This document shows, piece after piece, positions 25,426 to 33,951 of a DNA stretch of 64,000 nucleotides. The stretch covers positions 7,204,001 to 7,268,000 of the forward strand of contig NZ_VIWV01000001.1 of assembly GCF_007829875.1 (NCBI RefSeq), in the 5' to 3' direction. The translations under genes and the position numbers were made by a program. The notes beneath the pieces were generated by a model that saw only the letters and a list, made by a program, of their open reading frames with translations, had not been told where the DNA came from and ran no database searches. Source of the DNA: Streptomyces capillispiralis. Lineage in GTDB: Bacteria; Actinomycetota; Actinomycetes; Streptomycetales; Streptomycetaceae. The first letter of the stretch is position 1. Each line of letters opens with the position of its first letter.

Positions 25426-25440
25426 ACCCGCACCGAGCCC

Positions 25441-26262
25441 TTGGAGGCGCCCCTGTATCCCGAATTCCCGCCCGACCCGTCCACTCCACGTGGCGGCCAG
25501 CCTGCGTTCTGGGTCGGCCCCCGGCATCTGGCCGGTGACGATGGGCGGCTCTACGACACCGTCGCCGACACGCTCGCCGGCTTGGGCTGGACGAGCCTGA
25601 CGATCGTCCGCGGACGCCACGAGCCGGACGAGGCACCCGAGGGCCGCCAGGTCCTGCGCAGCACCGTCCTGCACATCAGCCCCGACACCCTCCGATGGGC
25701 CCAGTGGAGCCTGGCGGACGAACCGTTCCACTTGGGGGACCTGCCGATCGCGTGGCAGATCTCCGCCCGCGCTGACACGAGCAGCCCGCTAGCCCAATGG
25801 TCGGCCTACTTCACCCCCGACGTCCCTGGCGAGGCCGTGTCCGACTTCCTCGTCGCGCTCGACGCCCGCGACCAGGCCGCCATGCCGCTCGCCGGCCCCG
25901 AGATGGTCCTCGACGCCGTCGCCGCACACGGCTGGCTCCGCGACATCGACCAGCCCCAGGCGGCAGCGACGGACCCGACGTTCACCTCGCACATGAGCCT
26001 CGGCGAGGTTCCGCCGCTCATCCAGGACGCCGACCCTCGCGCCCTGATCACTGAGACCGAAGAGGCGGGGCTGGCCGGTTGGCAAGCGTGGGCCGAGCCC
26101 GCGCTCGGCGCACCGTGCCTGTGGGCGGCCTCCTTCGGTTCCAGCGTCCCGCACGACCTCGTGGCAGCCTTCGCCGCCTCCCTCAGCTCGACGGCACCGG
26201 TCCTGCGACGGGTGCTGCCCGAGGCCACCCGGGAGCGGCTCCTGCGCGCGCCGGCCATCTAA
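25441..26262 (+). CDS. DUF317 protein, two domains
   Basis: 273 residues. The GGAGG at 25443-25447 overlaps the TTG at 25441, so translation may really begin at a CTG at 25453. Two DUF317 units: FWVGPRHLAGDDGRLYDTVADTLAGLGW with WSAYFTPDVPGEAVSDFLVAL, and MVLDAVAAHGWLRDI with LWAASFGSSVPHDLVAAFAASL. Same domain pair as at 14778 but without the long basic tail. Followed by a terminator. Confidence 0.75.
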   Translation: MEAPLYPEFPPDPSTPRGGQPAFWVGPRHLAGDDGRLYDTVADTLAGLGWTSLTIVRGRHEPDEAPEGRQVLRSTVLHISPDTLRWAQWSLADEPFHLGDLPIAWQISARADTSSPLAQWSAYFTPDVPGEAVSDFLVALDARDQAAMPLAGPEMVLDAVAAHGWLRDIDQPQAAATDPTFTSHMSLGEVPPLIQDADPRALITETEEAGLAGWQAWAEPALGAPCLWAASFGSSVPHDLVAAFAASLSSTAPVLRRVLPEATRERLLRAPAI

Positions 26263-26294
26263 CGCCCCGCCGTTGCCTTTCCCCTCAAACACAC

Positions 26295-26327
26295 AGCCCG
26301 GCCTTTTCCGAAATGGATGGCCGGGCT
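26295..26327 (+). terminator. hairpin terminator
   Basis: AGCCCGGCC / GGCCGGGCT, 9-bp stem with a 15-base loop containing TTTT, 33 bases after the DUF317 stop. Confidence 0.75.
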
Positions 26328-26492
26328 TCGTGCTCACGGGCTGGCACTTCTGTGCACACAACGCGCTGTTGGCTTTCCCGGGCAGCAGGGACGGGTCCCG
26401 GCTCGCGAGAGGCGCAGTCGCTGCCTGAAACTGCTCCTCGATGTTCGGCGAAGGGTTTGCCACCCTGTGACGCCAGGCTGCAGGATGCAGCA

Positions 26493-26897
26493 ATGCACCT
26501 CGGCCCCGGCGTCCTTCTTGTCCTCGTCCTTGGCGTCGCCGTGATCGTCGCGCTGAAGGTCCGTTCACACCGCAAACGCACGGCCACCCTCGCGGCACAG
26601 TGGCAGGCGTTCCAACAGCACAGGAATGCAGGCCGAGGAGATCTTCTTCAGATCACGCGGGTCTACCAGCGCGGACGCCGCGGGTCGAAGGCCGTTGTGA
26701 CCTGGTGCGACACCGGTCGACAACAGGACGCCTGGTTCTGGAACTGGCACGTCCCCGCGGGCGCGTACCTGCTCGTCAATGCCTCTAGCGGCTATGGACC
26801 CCACAGCCACAATCCGAACGTGCTCTACGTACAGCCCGGCCAGGTCCAAGCCTGGGTCCCCGCCCAGGCGGCGCGCGCTGCTCAGCGCGTCGGCTGA
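26493..26897 (+). CDS. small single-pass membrane protein
   Basis: 134 residues from ATG 26493 (AGGA seven bases upstream). N-terminal membrane helix (VLLVLVLGVAVIVALKV) and a basic stop-transfer, then a small beta-rich domain (VVTWCDTGRQQDAWFWNWHV, GAYLLVNASSGYGPHSHNPN, VLYVQPGQVQAWVP). No family recognised. Its end is separated from the convergent lipoprotein gene by an 18-bp hairpin. Confidence 0.65.
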   Translation: MHLGPGVLLVLVLGVAVIVALKVRSHRKRTATLAAQWQAFQQHRNAGRGDLLQITRVYQRGRRGSKAVVTWCDTGRQQDAWFWNWHVPAGAYLLVNASSGYGPHSHNPNVLYVQPGQVQAWVPAQAARAAQRVG

Positions 26898-26900
26898 CGC

Positions 26901-26939
26901 GCTGCTGCCCCCCGACCACCATGGTCGGGGGGCAGCAGC
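26901..26939. terminator. bidirectional terminator between convergent genes
   Basis: 18-bp perfect stem (GCTGCTGCCCCCCGACCA and its complement) with a 3-base loop, exactly between the plus gene ending at 26897 and the minus gene ending at 26953. Confidence 0.9.
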
Positions 26940-26952
26940 ATGACCGGGCAGG

Positions 26953-27648
26953 TCAGCCGGTTGCTGTGGCCTTGGCGAGGGCCTTGTCGAGGTGGCGGTC
27001 GACGAGGGCCGGAGCGCCGGAGACGATCAGCAGCAGATTGCCGTCCCGGATCGCGGTCTGCTTCACCACGGTGCTGCGCCCGGCGGTGGAGAACGTCAGG
27101 AGCTGGCTCCACTGCTGATCCCCGAGTCGTCGGGGCGCGGGCAGCTTCTGCGCGGTTATGTCGATCGGTGTGCCGCCCGCGACGACCTGATAGGCGGGGC
27201 AGCCGGTCATGGCGTCGAAGATCCGTCCGATGCCGGCGGACAGCTTGTTCGCCGTGTCGCTGTAGAGCTCCTCGGAGAACTCCGAGGAGCTGTCGCCGTA
27301 GGTGAAGGCGGTCTTCGCCTTGCGCGGGAAGGTGAGCGTGCCGCCGGTCGCCGCGCCGCCGCCCAGCTCGCTCAGGGCCGGGCAGCCGATGACGGTGACG
27401 TCGTCGTGCTGGGCAGGACGCTGCGACTTGGACAGGTAGCCGCTGCCGAGGTCGCTCTGGTCGAGCAGACGGGACTCGAGCGCGGCCGAGGAGAGCGCGG
27501 CTGGCTTGTGGACCGCGCCGGAAAGCTTTCCGGTCCGGGCGGAGGAGGGGGTCTGGTGCTTGGCCCCGGTGGTGTCGGTGGAGCAGGCCGGCAGGGCGAG
27601 GAGGGCGGCGGTGATGCCGAGGGCGGTGATGGCGACGCGAACGCGCAT
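26953..27648 (-). CDS. secreted lipoprotein
   Basis: 231 residues. Lipoprotein signal with lipobox LPAC (Cys22), then a Ser/Thr/Pro-rich stretch and a folded domain with paired cysteines (VIGCPALSEL and AMTGCPAYQVV) that may form a disulfide. This resembles the sensor-like lipoproteins related to the PknH extracellular domain, but the match is by pattern only. Membrane-anchored outside the cell. Starts a minus-strand run together with the mobilisation genes upstream. Confidence 0.7.
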   Translation of the reverse strand: MRVRVAITALGITAALLALPACSTDTTGAKHQTPSSARTGKLSGAVHKPAALSSAALESRLLDQSDLGSGYLSKSQRPAQHDDVTVIGCPALSELGGGAATGGTLTFPRKAKTAFTYGDSSSEFSEELYSDTANKLSAGIGRIFDAMTGCPAYQVVAGGTPIDITAQKLPAPRRLGDQQWSQLLTFSTAGRSTVVKQTAIRDGNLLLIVSGAPALVDRHLDKALAKATATG

Positions 27649-27727
27649 GACGGAACTGACCCCTTGGTGCTAGGCGACGGGTGGTCAGTGCAGGCCCGAG
27701 GGCCCGGTGGGGTCGTAGGAGTGGTGG

Positions 27728-28171
27728 TCAGTGCCCGAGGTGGCGCAGGCAGTCCTCGAACGTGGCGTGCGTCGCGTCCGCCGGTCCGCTGTTCCGGTTG
27801 AACCACGCCGTGTCGAGGCGGGTCTCCTGCTGCTGGTGGCCTGCTCGGCAGCGCAGCCAGATCTCGCCGCGGGTGGAGAGGATGAGCCAGTCCCGGTAGG
27901 CGCCGCACTCGGCGCAGGCGGCCATCTCGCCGTCGAGGACGAGGGGCTGCTTCCACGGCATCATCTTGCCGTCGACCTGGTCGTGGCTCGGCACGCGCAG
28001 CTCCGGCGGAAGGAAGTCGTCCACGAGGCGGGCCGGCTCGGCGGGCTCCGGTTCGGCCGCTGGCACCCCAATGCCTGGCGGGACCTGGCCCTGCATCCGC
28101 GCGTGCAGCTCGGCGAACTGCCTTTGAGCTTCGCTCGGCTCTTTCGCCCGGCGGCGTATCCGGTGAAACAC
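27728..28171 (-). CDS. hypothetical protein with zinc-ribbon-like C-terminus
   Basis: 147 residues from GTG 28171, with AGGAGG eight bases upstream; the frame is open further upstream but without a ribosome site. N-terminal helical basic part (VFHRIRRRAKEPSEAQRQFAEL), then FLPPELRVPSHDQVDGKMMP and a C-terminal CAECGAYRDWLIL...WLRCRAGH, where three Cys and a His could bind zinc. Unknown function; lies between the relaxase and the lipoprotein. Confidence 0.6.
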   Translation of the reverse strand: MFHRIRRRAKEPSEAQRQFAELHARMQGQVPPGIGVPAAEPEPAEPARLVDDFLPPELRVPSHDQVDGKMMPWKQPLVLDGEMAACAECGAYRDWLILSTRGEIWLRCRAGHQQQETRLDTAWFNRNSGPADATHATFEDCLRHLGH

Positions 28172-28485
28172 CCTGGCGCCCTCCTCTACTTCGTCACCTC
28201 GTCCTGCGCGCTTCAAGATCGTGCCCCACGTCCCCGACGGTTGCAATTCACAAAGTCCACAGCCGCCTTCGGCCAGGTCATCTGGGGTGCTCCGGCTTCT
28301 CGGTTGCCTGGATGACGAGTTGGCCACCGTGCGTGTCTTCGTGCTGTGAGATGCCGTTTTCACGGTGTGCCCGATCACACGTCGCCGTTTCCCTCGACCG
28401 CCCAACTCCGCGACGCCTACTGGCTCGACTCGCCTCATCTACGTCATGCTCGCCTGTCCTGTAGGTGCGCGGATTTCGACGGCCT

Positions 28486-28522
28486 CCACATCGAACCTGG
28501 TCGTCACCGAGGTTCGATGTGG
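28486..28522 (-). terminator. hairpin downstream of the relaxase gene
   Basis: CCACATCGAACCT / AGGTTCGATGTGG, 13-bp perfect stem with an 11-base loop, 91 bases past the relaxase stop. The 442 bases at 28172-28613 contain no supportable gene. Confidence 0.6.
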
Positions 28523-28613
28523 CGTACGGCCATGCCGAGGGTTGCGAGCGGAGCGGTGGTGCTCTCCCTTCTTTCGGTGATGCGCTGAGACCGCGTGCCG
28601 GCACCCGTCGGGC

Positions 28614-30356
28614 TCACCGCGTCTTACGCGATGCCTCCTCTCCGCTGCGCCGCCTGCCGGGCGCGGAGGTCCTGGTCGTCGTCCCGCGCGTTGCGGACCG
28701 GCTCCCCGTGGTGCTGCTCTCGGGCAGGTGGGAGGCGTCTGCGGGCAGGTCGGCCGTCCGCCGCATCCGCCACACGAGCACGTCGCTCACGGAGTCCGCG
28801 GTACCGAGTTCACGGCGTTCGGCTACGTCGGACAGGAGGGTGGCCGGGTCGTGGCCGGCGGCTTCTGCCTCCGCGATGGTCGCTGCCAGGGCGTACCAGC
28901 CGGGCTCGGCGAGGATCTGCTCGGCCAGCTCCGGCAGCGCCTCGCGCAGCAGCACGGTCTGCCGCTGGAGTATCGGCCGGCTCATACGCCGGCCTCGTTG
29001 GTAGAGCGCTCCGAGGGGCTGGGCGGCGGCGGTCTGGTAGGCGGTACGCAGGTGCTCGGCGGCCCGGGCGGCGGCCTCGGCCTGCTGAGCGTGGCCCTTT
29101 CTGGCGTGCCAGTGCGCGGCGGCAGTGATGAGGAAGAACAGCATGTCGATGGCCATCGCCGTGGTGGCGCCGTCCTCACCGCGGCCGAGGGCCGGGCCGC
29201 CGTGGACGAGGTCGCGGGCGGCCTGCCGCAGGGCTCGGTCGTGCCCGCGTACGGCGCGGACATGGGAGCGCGAGGCACGTTCGAAGGCCGTAGCCGCGTC
29301 CCGGAGTTCGCGGCGGGTGTGGGCGGCGGACGTCTTTGCGAGGGCATCCAGGACCTCGCCGACCGCGGCGATGTGGGCAGCGGCGATCGCATCGTCGCCG
29401 TGCTCGACGACGAGGACGGCCTGCCAGGCGGCTGATGCCGTGCTGCGGCGGGCGGAGGCCGGAGCGCCCGGTCCTGTCCGGGGTGCTTGCTGTTGCCGGG
29501 CGGCTGGGTTGTCCTGGGCGTCGCCGGACCAGCGCTCTCGGATGCGGGGCAGGGAGAGGTCGGGGGCGAGGCGTGCGCCGGGGTAGAAGACCGGCTCGCC
29601 GTCCTTGTTGAGGTCGTCGGGCAGAGCGACCTTGTATCCGAGGAGGTCGCCGGAGGGGGCGGCACGCTTGCGGATCAGGAGTCCGGCGGCGACGAGCCGG
29701 TCGAAGAATTCCTCGTCGCTCCTCGCGCCGGTCACCGCGCGCCGTACCTTTTCCCGCAGTTCCTCGCGGGCGGTGCGCTCGCGGCCCTGGCGCTCGGCCT
29801 TGTGGCGCTCAGCGCTGGTGGGTCGCTTCGCGCCGGTGCCGTCGCCCTTGTTCAGGCGGCGCAGGCCGAGTTCGGCTTCGAGGGTGCGGGCTTGGGCCTG
29901 GACCCGGACGGCGTCGTGGTCGAGGTCGGGCTTGAACCCGTCCTCGCGCACGAGGGTGGCGATGATGTGGATGTGGTCGTCGGCGTGCCGGACCGCCGCC
30001 CATCGGCATCCGGCGCCTTCCTCGGGGTCGTCGATGCCGGCGGCGGCCACCATGCGCCGGGCGACCTCGCCCCATTCCTCGTCGCTCAGAATACGGTCTT
30101 CTTCGGCGTTGCGGACCGAGAGGTGCCACACATGCTTCTTGGGCCGGTCGGCCTGCTCGACGTTCTCGACGGGCTGATCGAGGAGCTGCTGGAGCTGTTT
30201 GAGCGTGGCGGACGGGTCACGGCCGGGGTCGGGGGCGTTGCCATCCCAGGAGGCGACCAGGTGCGGGTCGGTGTGCTCTTCGAACTTGCCCGGCCCGTAG
30301 AGGTAGGAGAGGAGGCCGATGGTGCGCTGTCCGCGCTTCTGGATCCTGGGGATCAT
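28614..30356 (-). CDS. relaxase / mobilisation protein MobA-like
   Basis: 580 residues. The N-terminal 200 form a relaxase domain: MIPRIQKRGQRTIGLLSYLYG opening, and the metal-binding triad HADDHIHI (His124, His128, His130), the H-x-D-x-x-H-x-H signature that positions the nicking tyrosine, probably in SYLYG. Middle part basic and helical; C-terminal 250 helical. It nicks oriT and leads the strand through the channel encoded at the left of the window. The MobC gene ends 15 bases upstream, so the two are co-transcribed. Confidence 0.85.
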   Translation of the reverse strand: MIPRIQKRGQRTIGLLSYLYGPGKFEEHTDPHLVASWDGNAPDPGRDPSATLKQLQQLLDQPVENVEQADRPKKHVWHLSVRNAEEDRILSDEEWGEVARRMVAAAGIDDPEEGAGCRWAAVRHADDHIHIIATLVREDGFKPDLDHDAVRVQAQARTLEAELGLRRLNKGDGTGAKRPTSAERHKAERQGRERTAREELREKVRRAVTGARSDEEFFDRLVAAGLLIRKRAAPSGDLLGYKVALPDDLNKDGEPVFYPGARLAPDLSLPRIRERWSGDAQDNPAARQQQAPRTGPGAPASARRSTASAAWQAVLVVEHGDDAIAAAHIAAVGEVLDALAKTSAAHTRRELRDAATAFERASRSHVRAVRGHDRALRQAARDLVHGGPALGRGEDGATTAMAIDMLFFLITAAAHWHARKGHAQQAEAAARAAEHLRTAYQTAAAQPLGALYQRGRRMSRPILQRQTVLLREALPELAEQILAEPGWYALAATIAEAEAAGHDPATLLSDVAERRELGTADSVSDVLVWRMRRTADLPADASHLPESSTTGSRSATRGTTTRTSAPGRRRSGEEASRKTR

Positions 30357-30371
30357 GCCGGTGAGGGGGTC

Positions 30372-30983
30372 CTAGTCCTGGTGGAGGAGCCGGTCGGTGG
30401 CGTGCTGGACGCGCTGGACTGCGCGGTCGGTGGCCGCGATGACCACGTCGAGTTCGTGCGGGTGCCCTCCGGCGTTGACCGCTCGGGCGATCTGGTTCAA
30501 GTTGCCGCCGACATGACCGAGGTGCCGACGGGCGGCGAACAACTCGGCGATCACCTCACGCTCGCCGGCGACGGCACTCGCGGTCCGTTCAAGGTCGCGG
30601 GCGGCGGACAGGGCAGCGCGGGCGAGGAAGCCAGCGAGAGTGAGGCCGGCGGCCTTCGCGCCGGCGGTCACGAGGGCAAGTTCGTCGTCGCTGAAGCGGG
30701 TGTTGCGGACGTGGGGGCGCTGGCGACGCTGGTACTTGCGGCGGCGCGTGCGCGGCTGCTCACGTCCGTCCTTTATCCCCTCTGGCTGCGATCCGCCCTC
30801 GGTCGCAGCCTCCTCGTCTGGCGTCCCCCGGCGCCGGACGAGCCCCTGCCCCCCAGGGGCAGGGGAACCCTTGGATACTCCGCTCAAGGCGGAGTATCCA
30901 AGGGGATAACTTGCTCGCCCCGAGACCGAGTTGGAGTCACCAGCAGGTTCCGGGGTGGTGCCGTTCTGGGTGGGGTTCGTCAT
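30372..30983 (-). CDS. MobC-family mobilisation accessory protein
   Basis: 203 residues, ATG in an ATGA overlap with the upstream small gene. First 95 residues are low-complexity and basic. Then a ribbon-helix-helix/MobC part: RNTRFSDDELALVTAGAKAAG, LTLAGFLARAALSA, and the MobC signature HVGGNLNQIARAVNAGG. MobC proteins bind oriT and help the relaxase open it. The DNA coding for the low-complexity part holds two adjacent inverted repeats (candidate oriT). Confidence 0.85.
   Translation of the reverse strand: MTNPTQNGTTPEPAGDSNSVSGRASYPLGYSALSGVSKGSPAPGGQGLVRRRGTPDEEAATEGGSQPEGIKDGREQPRTRRRKYQRRQRPHVRNTRFSDDELALVTAGAKAAGLTLAGFLARAALSAARDLERTASAVAGEREVIAELFAARRHLGHVGGNLNQIARAVNAGGHPHELDVVIAATDRAVQRVQHATDRLLHQD
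30843..30925. other. candidate origin of transfer (oriT) inside mobC
   Basis: Two inverted repeats side by side: CCCCTGCC / GGCAGGGG (30843-30865) and CCCTTGGATACTCCGC / GCGGAGTATCCAAGGG (30868-30904, 5-base loop, perfect 16-bp arms). Immediately after the second comes GATAACTTGCTC, loosely like the nic region of MOB-P relaxases (ATCCTG followed by C). Location next to mobA/mobC supports the idea; nic position is a guess. Confidence 0.45.
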
Positions 30984-31216
30984 CGGGATTCGGGCCTCGT
31001 AAAGCGGGTGTGGTGCTGGATGGTCGCGGCCAGCGCGAGGACGTCGGCCGGTCCCTTTAGGACGCGGACGGGTCCGTCGGGCTTGTCCTGGACGAGCCAC
31101 TGGCCGCTCGGCGTGAGGACGGCCGCGTGCAGGAGCCGCCGGCGGACCAGGACGTCCGCCCAGGCGCCAGCCTCGACGACTGTGGGCTCGGATGAGCGAG
31201 CAGGACGCGGAATCAC
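30980..31216 (-). CDS. hypothetical small protein of the mobilisation operon
   Basis: 78 residues from GTG 31216, with GAGGAG eight bases upstream. Reads VVEAGAWADVLVRRRLLHAA, LTPSGQWLVQDKPDG and VLKGPADVLALAATIQHH: one small alpha/beta domain. Unknown function. Its stop overlaps mobC's start, so it is the first gene of the mob set. Confidence 0.6.
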   Translation of the reverse strand: MIPRPARSSEPTVVEAGAWADVLVRRRLLHAAVLTPSGQWLVQDKPDGPVRVLKGPADVLALAATIQHHTRFTRPESR

Positions 31217-31303
31217 GGCGTGTCTCCTCAAGTGGGGCGGCGGCCCGGCACAGAGCCGGGCCACCGGTTGCGATTAGGGGCGTTGAGCTGGGGCTTTGCA
31301 GAT

Positions 31304-31495
31304 TCAGCCGCACTCGGGGCAGCGACCGACGTGGCTGCTGAGCGCCCGTGCCATCCGCTGCTTCGTCGAGGCAGCCTGCTTCGCGCTGGATTTCGCCGCC
31401 GGCCTGCCCTCGTGCCGCTTGGAGTGGGCGAGCATGAAGCCGATCTCCCGCTCGTACTCCGCACGGACGGCGTCGAACTGGTGGCAGGTCTTCAC
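31304..31495 (-). CDS. small basic protein with CPECG end
   Basis: 63 residues, GTG in a GTGA overlap with the stop of the DUF2637 gene. Helical, basic (MLAHSKRHEGRPAAKSSAKQ), with His and a C-terminal RCPECG that could contribute to metal binding. No family recognised. Translational coupling makes it a real gene rather than a chance frame. Confidence 0.6.
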   Translation of the reverse strand: MKTCHQFDAVRAEYEREIGFMLAHSKRHEGRPAAKSSAKQAASTKQRMARALSSHVGRCPECG

Positions 31496-33159
31496 GGGGC
31501 GGTGCTCCTTGCTGTAGTGGTGGCGTCGCTCCGCAGTTGCTGGAGCACGAGGCTGAGCCGGTCGTTCCGGCCGCCCTTCAGGCCCTCGCGGCGGAGGATC
31601 TCTCGCAGCTGGACCCGGGTGACGGACTCGTTGCCGTCCCGTTCGAGCAGGGCAGGGACGTGCGGACGGACCTGCTGGACGAGCTGGTCCACCGACTGCT
31701 CCGGCTCGCGCGGCGGACGCTGCGTCTGCGGGGTGCGGGACCGGGTGCGCTTTCCCTTGGTCTTCGTCCGCGGCTTCGGAGTCGTCTTCCGGCGGAGAGG
31801 GACCTTGTGCCCCCGGTCCCCGGTGGGCTCGGTCCCCGTGTCGGTCCCCGGTCCCCGGTCCTCGGTGGGCTCGGTCCCCGTGTCGGTCCCCGGTCCCCGG
31901 TCCTCGGTGGGCTCGGTCCCCGTGTCGGTCCCCGGTCCCCGGTCCCCGGTGGGCTCGGTCCCCGTGTCGGTGTCCTTCGGTCCCCGATGCGGATCCGGGC
32001 CCTGAGCAGGCGATTCTCGCGAAGTTCTGTCGGTCCCCGCGCCTCCCGGGTCCCCCTGCAAGGCTTCCGGATTGGCACGACCGGTCCCCGGGACCGCACC
32101 TGCTTCTGGGGCCTCGATCCCCGCCCTGATCCCCGCGGTCTCGCCCTCGGTCCCCGCGCTAGCTGGCTCCTTCGAGTCCGCGATTTCGGGGACCGGTCCC
32201 CTCGGAGCGCTCGGTCCCCAGTCCCCGACCGACTCGTCGGAACCGTCTACAGGGACCGGCGCTTTCGAGGCCGGCTGTGCGGGGACCGTGGCTGCCGTCG
32301 AGGTGGTGTGCGCCGGGGACCAGGGGGAGGGAAGCGGGACCGTGGCGAGCGTGAGTGCGTGTCGGCGCGCGGCGAGCTGGTCGAGCAGTTGCGCGCGCTG
32401 GCGGGCGTCGGTCCCGACCGAGGCCCTGCCGACCGCCTTCGACAGGCGCCGCGTCAGCCGCCGGCCGCCTCGGCTCTGTTGCTGCTCGGGTGTGCGTTCG
32501 GCGAGGCGGGCGGCGAGGGCGACTGCGCGGGCGGTGGCCCGGTCCCGGGTGATCTGCGCGGCGTCGCGGTCGCGTGCGGCGATCCCTAGGCGGGACAGCA
32601 GTCGCTCGCGTGCTTCCCGCCCCAGGACGGCGATCAGTCCGTGGGAGGCGGCACCCGGGGTGCGCAGGCGCAGCTCGATCCCCATCGCGAGGTGCCACAG
32701 CATCGCCGCCATGACCGGCCCGACGAAGGCCCTTACCGTGCCGCCGATAGGACCGCTCTCGGCATAGGCGGGGATCACCTGCACTGTGGTGATCACCCAG
32801 ACCAGCGTGCCCGGCAGGCCGGGGGCGCCCTCGGTGGCCAGGTTCTGCCGTGCCATCAGCGCCGTCGCGAAGAGCGCCAGCTCGGCCGCGGCGAACATGC
32901 CGGCTCGCTCGGCGGCGCCGGCCATGTCGAGGTAGTCGGCGGCGAACCGCCAGCTCGTGTCCGCGGAGTAGCAAGTACAGCCGAGGGCGGCAAGGGCAGC
33001 GACCTTGACCGCCGGACCGCTGAGACGTTTCTGCGGGCGCGTGCTTCGGCGCCGGATCGTCCAGGCGGTCAGCACCAGCACGACGGCGGCGGGCACGACG
33101 GCGGCGAGGAGGAGAGGGAGGTCCGGAGCGGCGCTGAGGGACAGGAGGGGGTGGGTCAT
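31492..33159 (-). CDS. DUF2637 membrane protein with a 14-residue tandem repeat
   Basis: 555 residues. Four membrane segments in the first 170 residues (VVPAAVVLVLTAWTI, AAELALFATALMA, TLVWVITTVQVIPAYA, VGPVMAAMLWHLAMGIEL) form the DUF2637 domain of streptomycete plasmid spread proteins. A long hydrophilic region carries a tandem repeat of unit GPGTDTGTEPTEDR (four copies), and the last 60 residues look like a winged-helix domain (NESVTRVQLREILRREGLKG). Overlaps the small gene downstream and the WhiB gene upstream (ATGA). Probably a membrane protein that also contacts DNA. Confidence 0.75.
   Translation of the reverse strand: MTHPLLSLSAAPDLPLLLAAVVPAAVVLVLTAWTIRRRSTRPQKRLSGPAVKVAALAALGCTCYSADTSWRFAADYLDMAGAAERAGMFAAAELALFATALMARQNLATEGAPGLPGTLVWVITTVQVIPAYAESGPIGGTVRAFVGPVMAAMLWHLAMGIELRLRTPGAASHGLIAVLGREARERLLSRLGIAARDRDAAQITRDRATARAVALAARLAERTPEQQQSRGGRRLTRRLSKAVGRASVGTDARQRAQLLDQLAARRHALTLATVPLPSPWSPAHTTSTAATVPAQPASKAPVPVDGSDESVGDWGPSAPRGPVPEIADSKEPASAGTEGETAGIRAGIEAPEAGAVPGTGRANPEALQGDPGGAGTDRTSRESPAQGPDPHRGPKDTDTGTEPTGDRGPGTDTGTEPTEDRGPGTDTGTEPTEDRGPGTDTGTEPTGDRGHKVPLRRKTTPKPRTKTKGKRTRSRTPQTQRPPREPEQSVDQLVQQVRPHVPALLERDGNESVTRVQLREILRREGLKGGRNDRLSLVLQQLRSDATTTARSTAP
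31821..31970. repeat. 42-bp tandem repeat, about four copies, in the DUF2637 gene
   Basis: A 42-base unit (core GGTGGGCTCGGTCCCCGTG) recurs at 42-base intervals and encodes the 14-residue protein repeat. Length in whole codons keeps the frame, so copy number could change without breaking the gene. Confidence 0.85.
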
Positions 33160-33797
33160 GCGGCCTTTCCGAGAGAGGCGTGCGCCGGAGTCGACGCTGC
33201 CGGGCGGGCTGCCGGCTGCTGTGTGCCGGGTGCGGCGGGCGCGGGGCCGCCTGCTGCTGGGGCGGTCTTCTTCCGCTTCTTCTTGGGCCGGGGCACGCCG
33301 TAGGTGCGGTCGCGGTCGAACACCTTGTTGGCCGCCTGCCGGAGCAGGTCACGGGCGTGCTTGTGGCTGATCTGCAGGGCGGTGGCGAGCCGGTCGGGCC
33401 GCCAGCCGCGTACGTAGGCGTGGTCGATGACGACCTGCCGCTCGGCCTCGGTCAGATGCACGTCGCGTCCCAGGAAGAAGGACGTGACGCGTCGGTAGTC
33501 GAGGCGCTGGTGCAGTCCGTCGTGCCAGGGACGCCGCTCGGCCTCGGTGAGGCCACCCCAGATGCCCTCCTTGAGAACGTTTTCCAGGGCGAAGTTGAGG
33601 CAGTCGCTGCGTACCGGGCACCAGCCGCACAGCTCCTTCGCCTCGGCTATGGCTTCGTGGTCCCGCGGGAGCGGGAAGAAGACGGCGTCAGCGTCCTCGA
33701 CGTCCATGCCGTGGCACGCTCCCTGGGTGTGCCAGCTGGTGTCTCCGATACTGCGCAGGCCGGTGGCCGGCGCGTCGTGGGTGGTGATGTGACGCAA
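33156..33797 (-). CDS. WhiB-type iron-sulfur regulator with C-terminal HTH
   Basis: 213 residues from TTG 33797 (CGGAG upstream). WhiB cluster ligands Cys28, Cys57, Cys60 (CGWC) and Cys66, then GIWGG at 78-82. Unlike typical WhiB proteins of about 100 residues, it continues with a helix-turn-helix (LTEAERQVVIDHAYVRGWRPDRLATALQIS) and a long Lys/Pro/Ala tail. WhiB proteins sense redox or nitric oxide and bind sigma factor. In this operon it probably regulates plasmid transfer. Stop overlaps the DUF2637 start. Confidence 0.85.
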   Translation of the reverse strand: MRHITTHDAPATGLRSIGDTSWHTQGACHGMDVEDADAVFFPLPRDHEAIAEAKELCGWCPVRSDCLNFALENVLKEGIWGGLTEAERRPWHDGLHQRLDYRRVTSFFLGRDVHLTEAERQVVIDHAYVRGWRPDRLATALQISHKHARDLLRQAANKVFDRDRTYGVPRPKKKRKKTAPAAGGPAPAAPGTQQPAARPAASTPAHASLGKAA

Positions 33798-33951
33798 GGG
33801 TGGTCTCCGATGTGCTGCCGCGTCGGCCGGCTGGGCGGGCGCTGGGCGCGGCGTCGGGTGCCGGCTACGGCGCGCGGGCGTGCGCCGCATCCGGGGCGGG
33901 ACGGTGATGTTGGGGTGGCGGTGCGCCGGGAGGCACGCGCCGATGCGCCGG

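Noticed and set aside
29487..31277. 596-residue plus ORF
   Set aside because: Antisense of the relaxase and mobC genes, whose motifs are clear.
31801..32000. Regularly spaced repeats that might suggest a CRISPR array
   Set aside because: The 42-bp units are directly tandem without unique spacers, lie in an open frame and encode a protein repeat.
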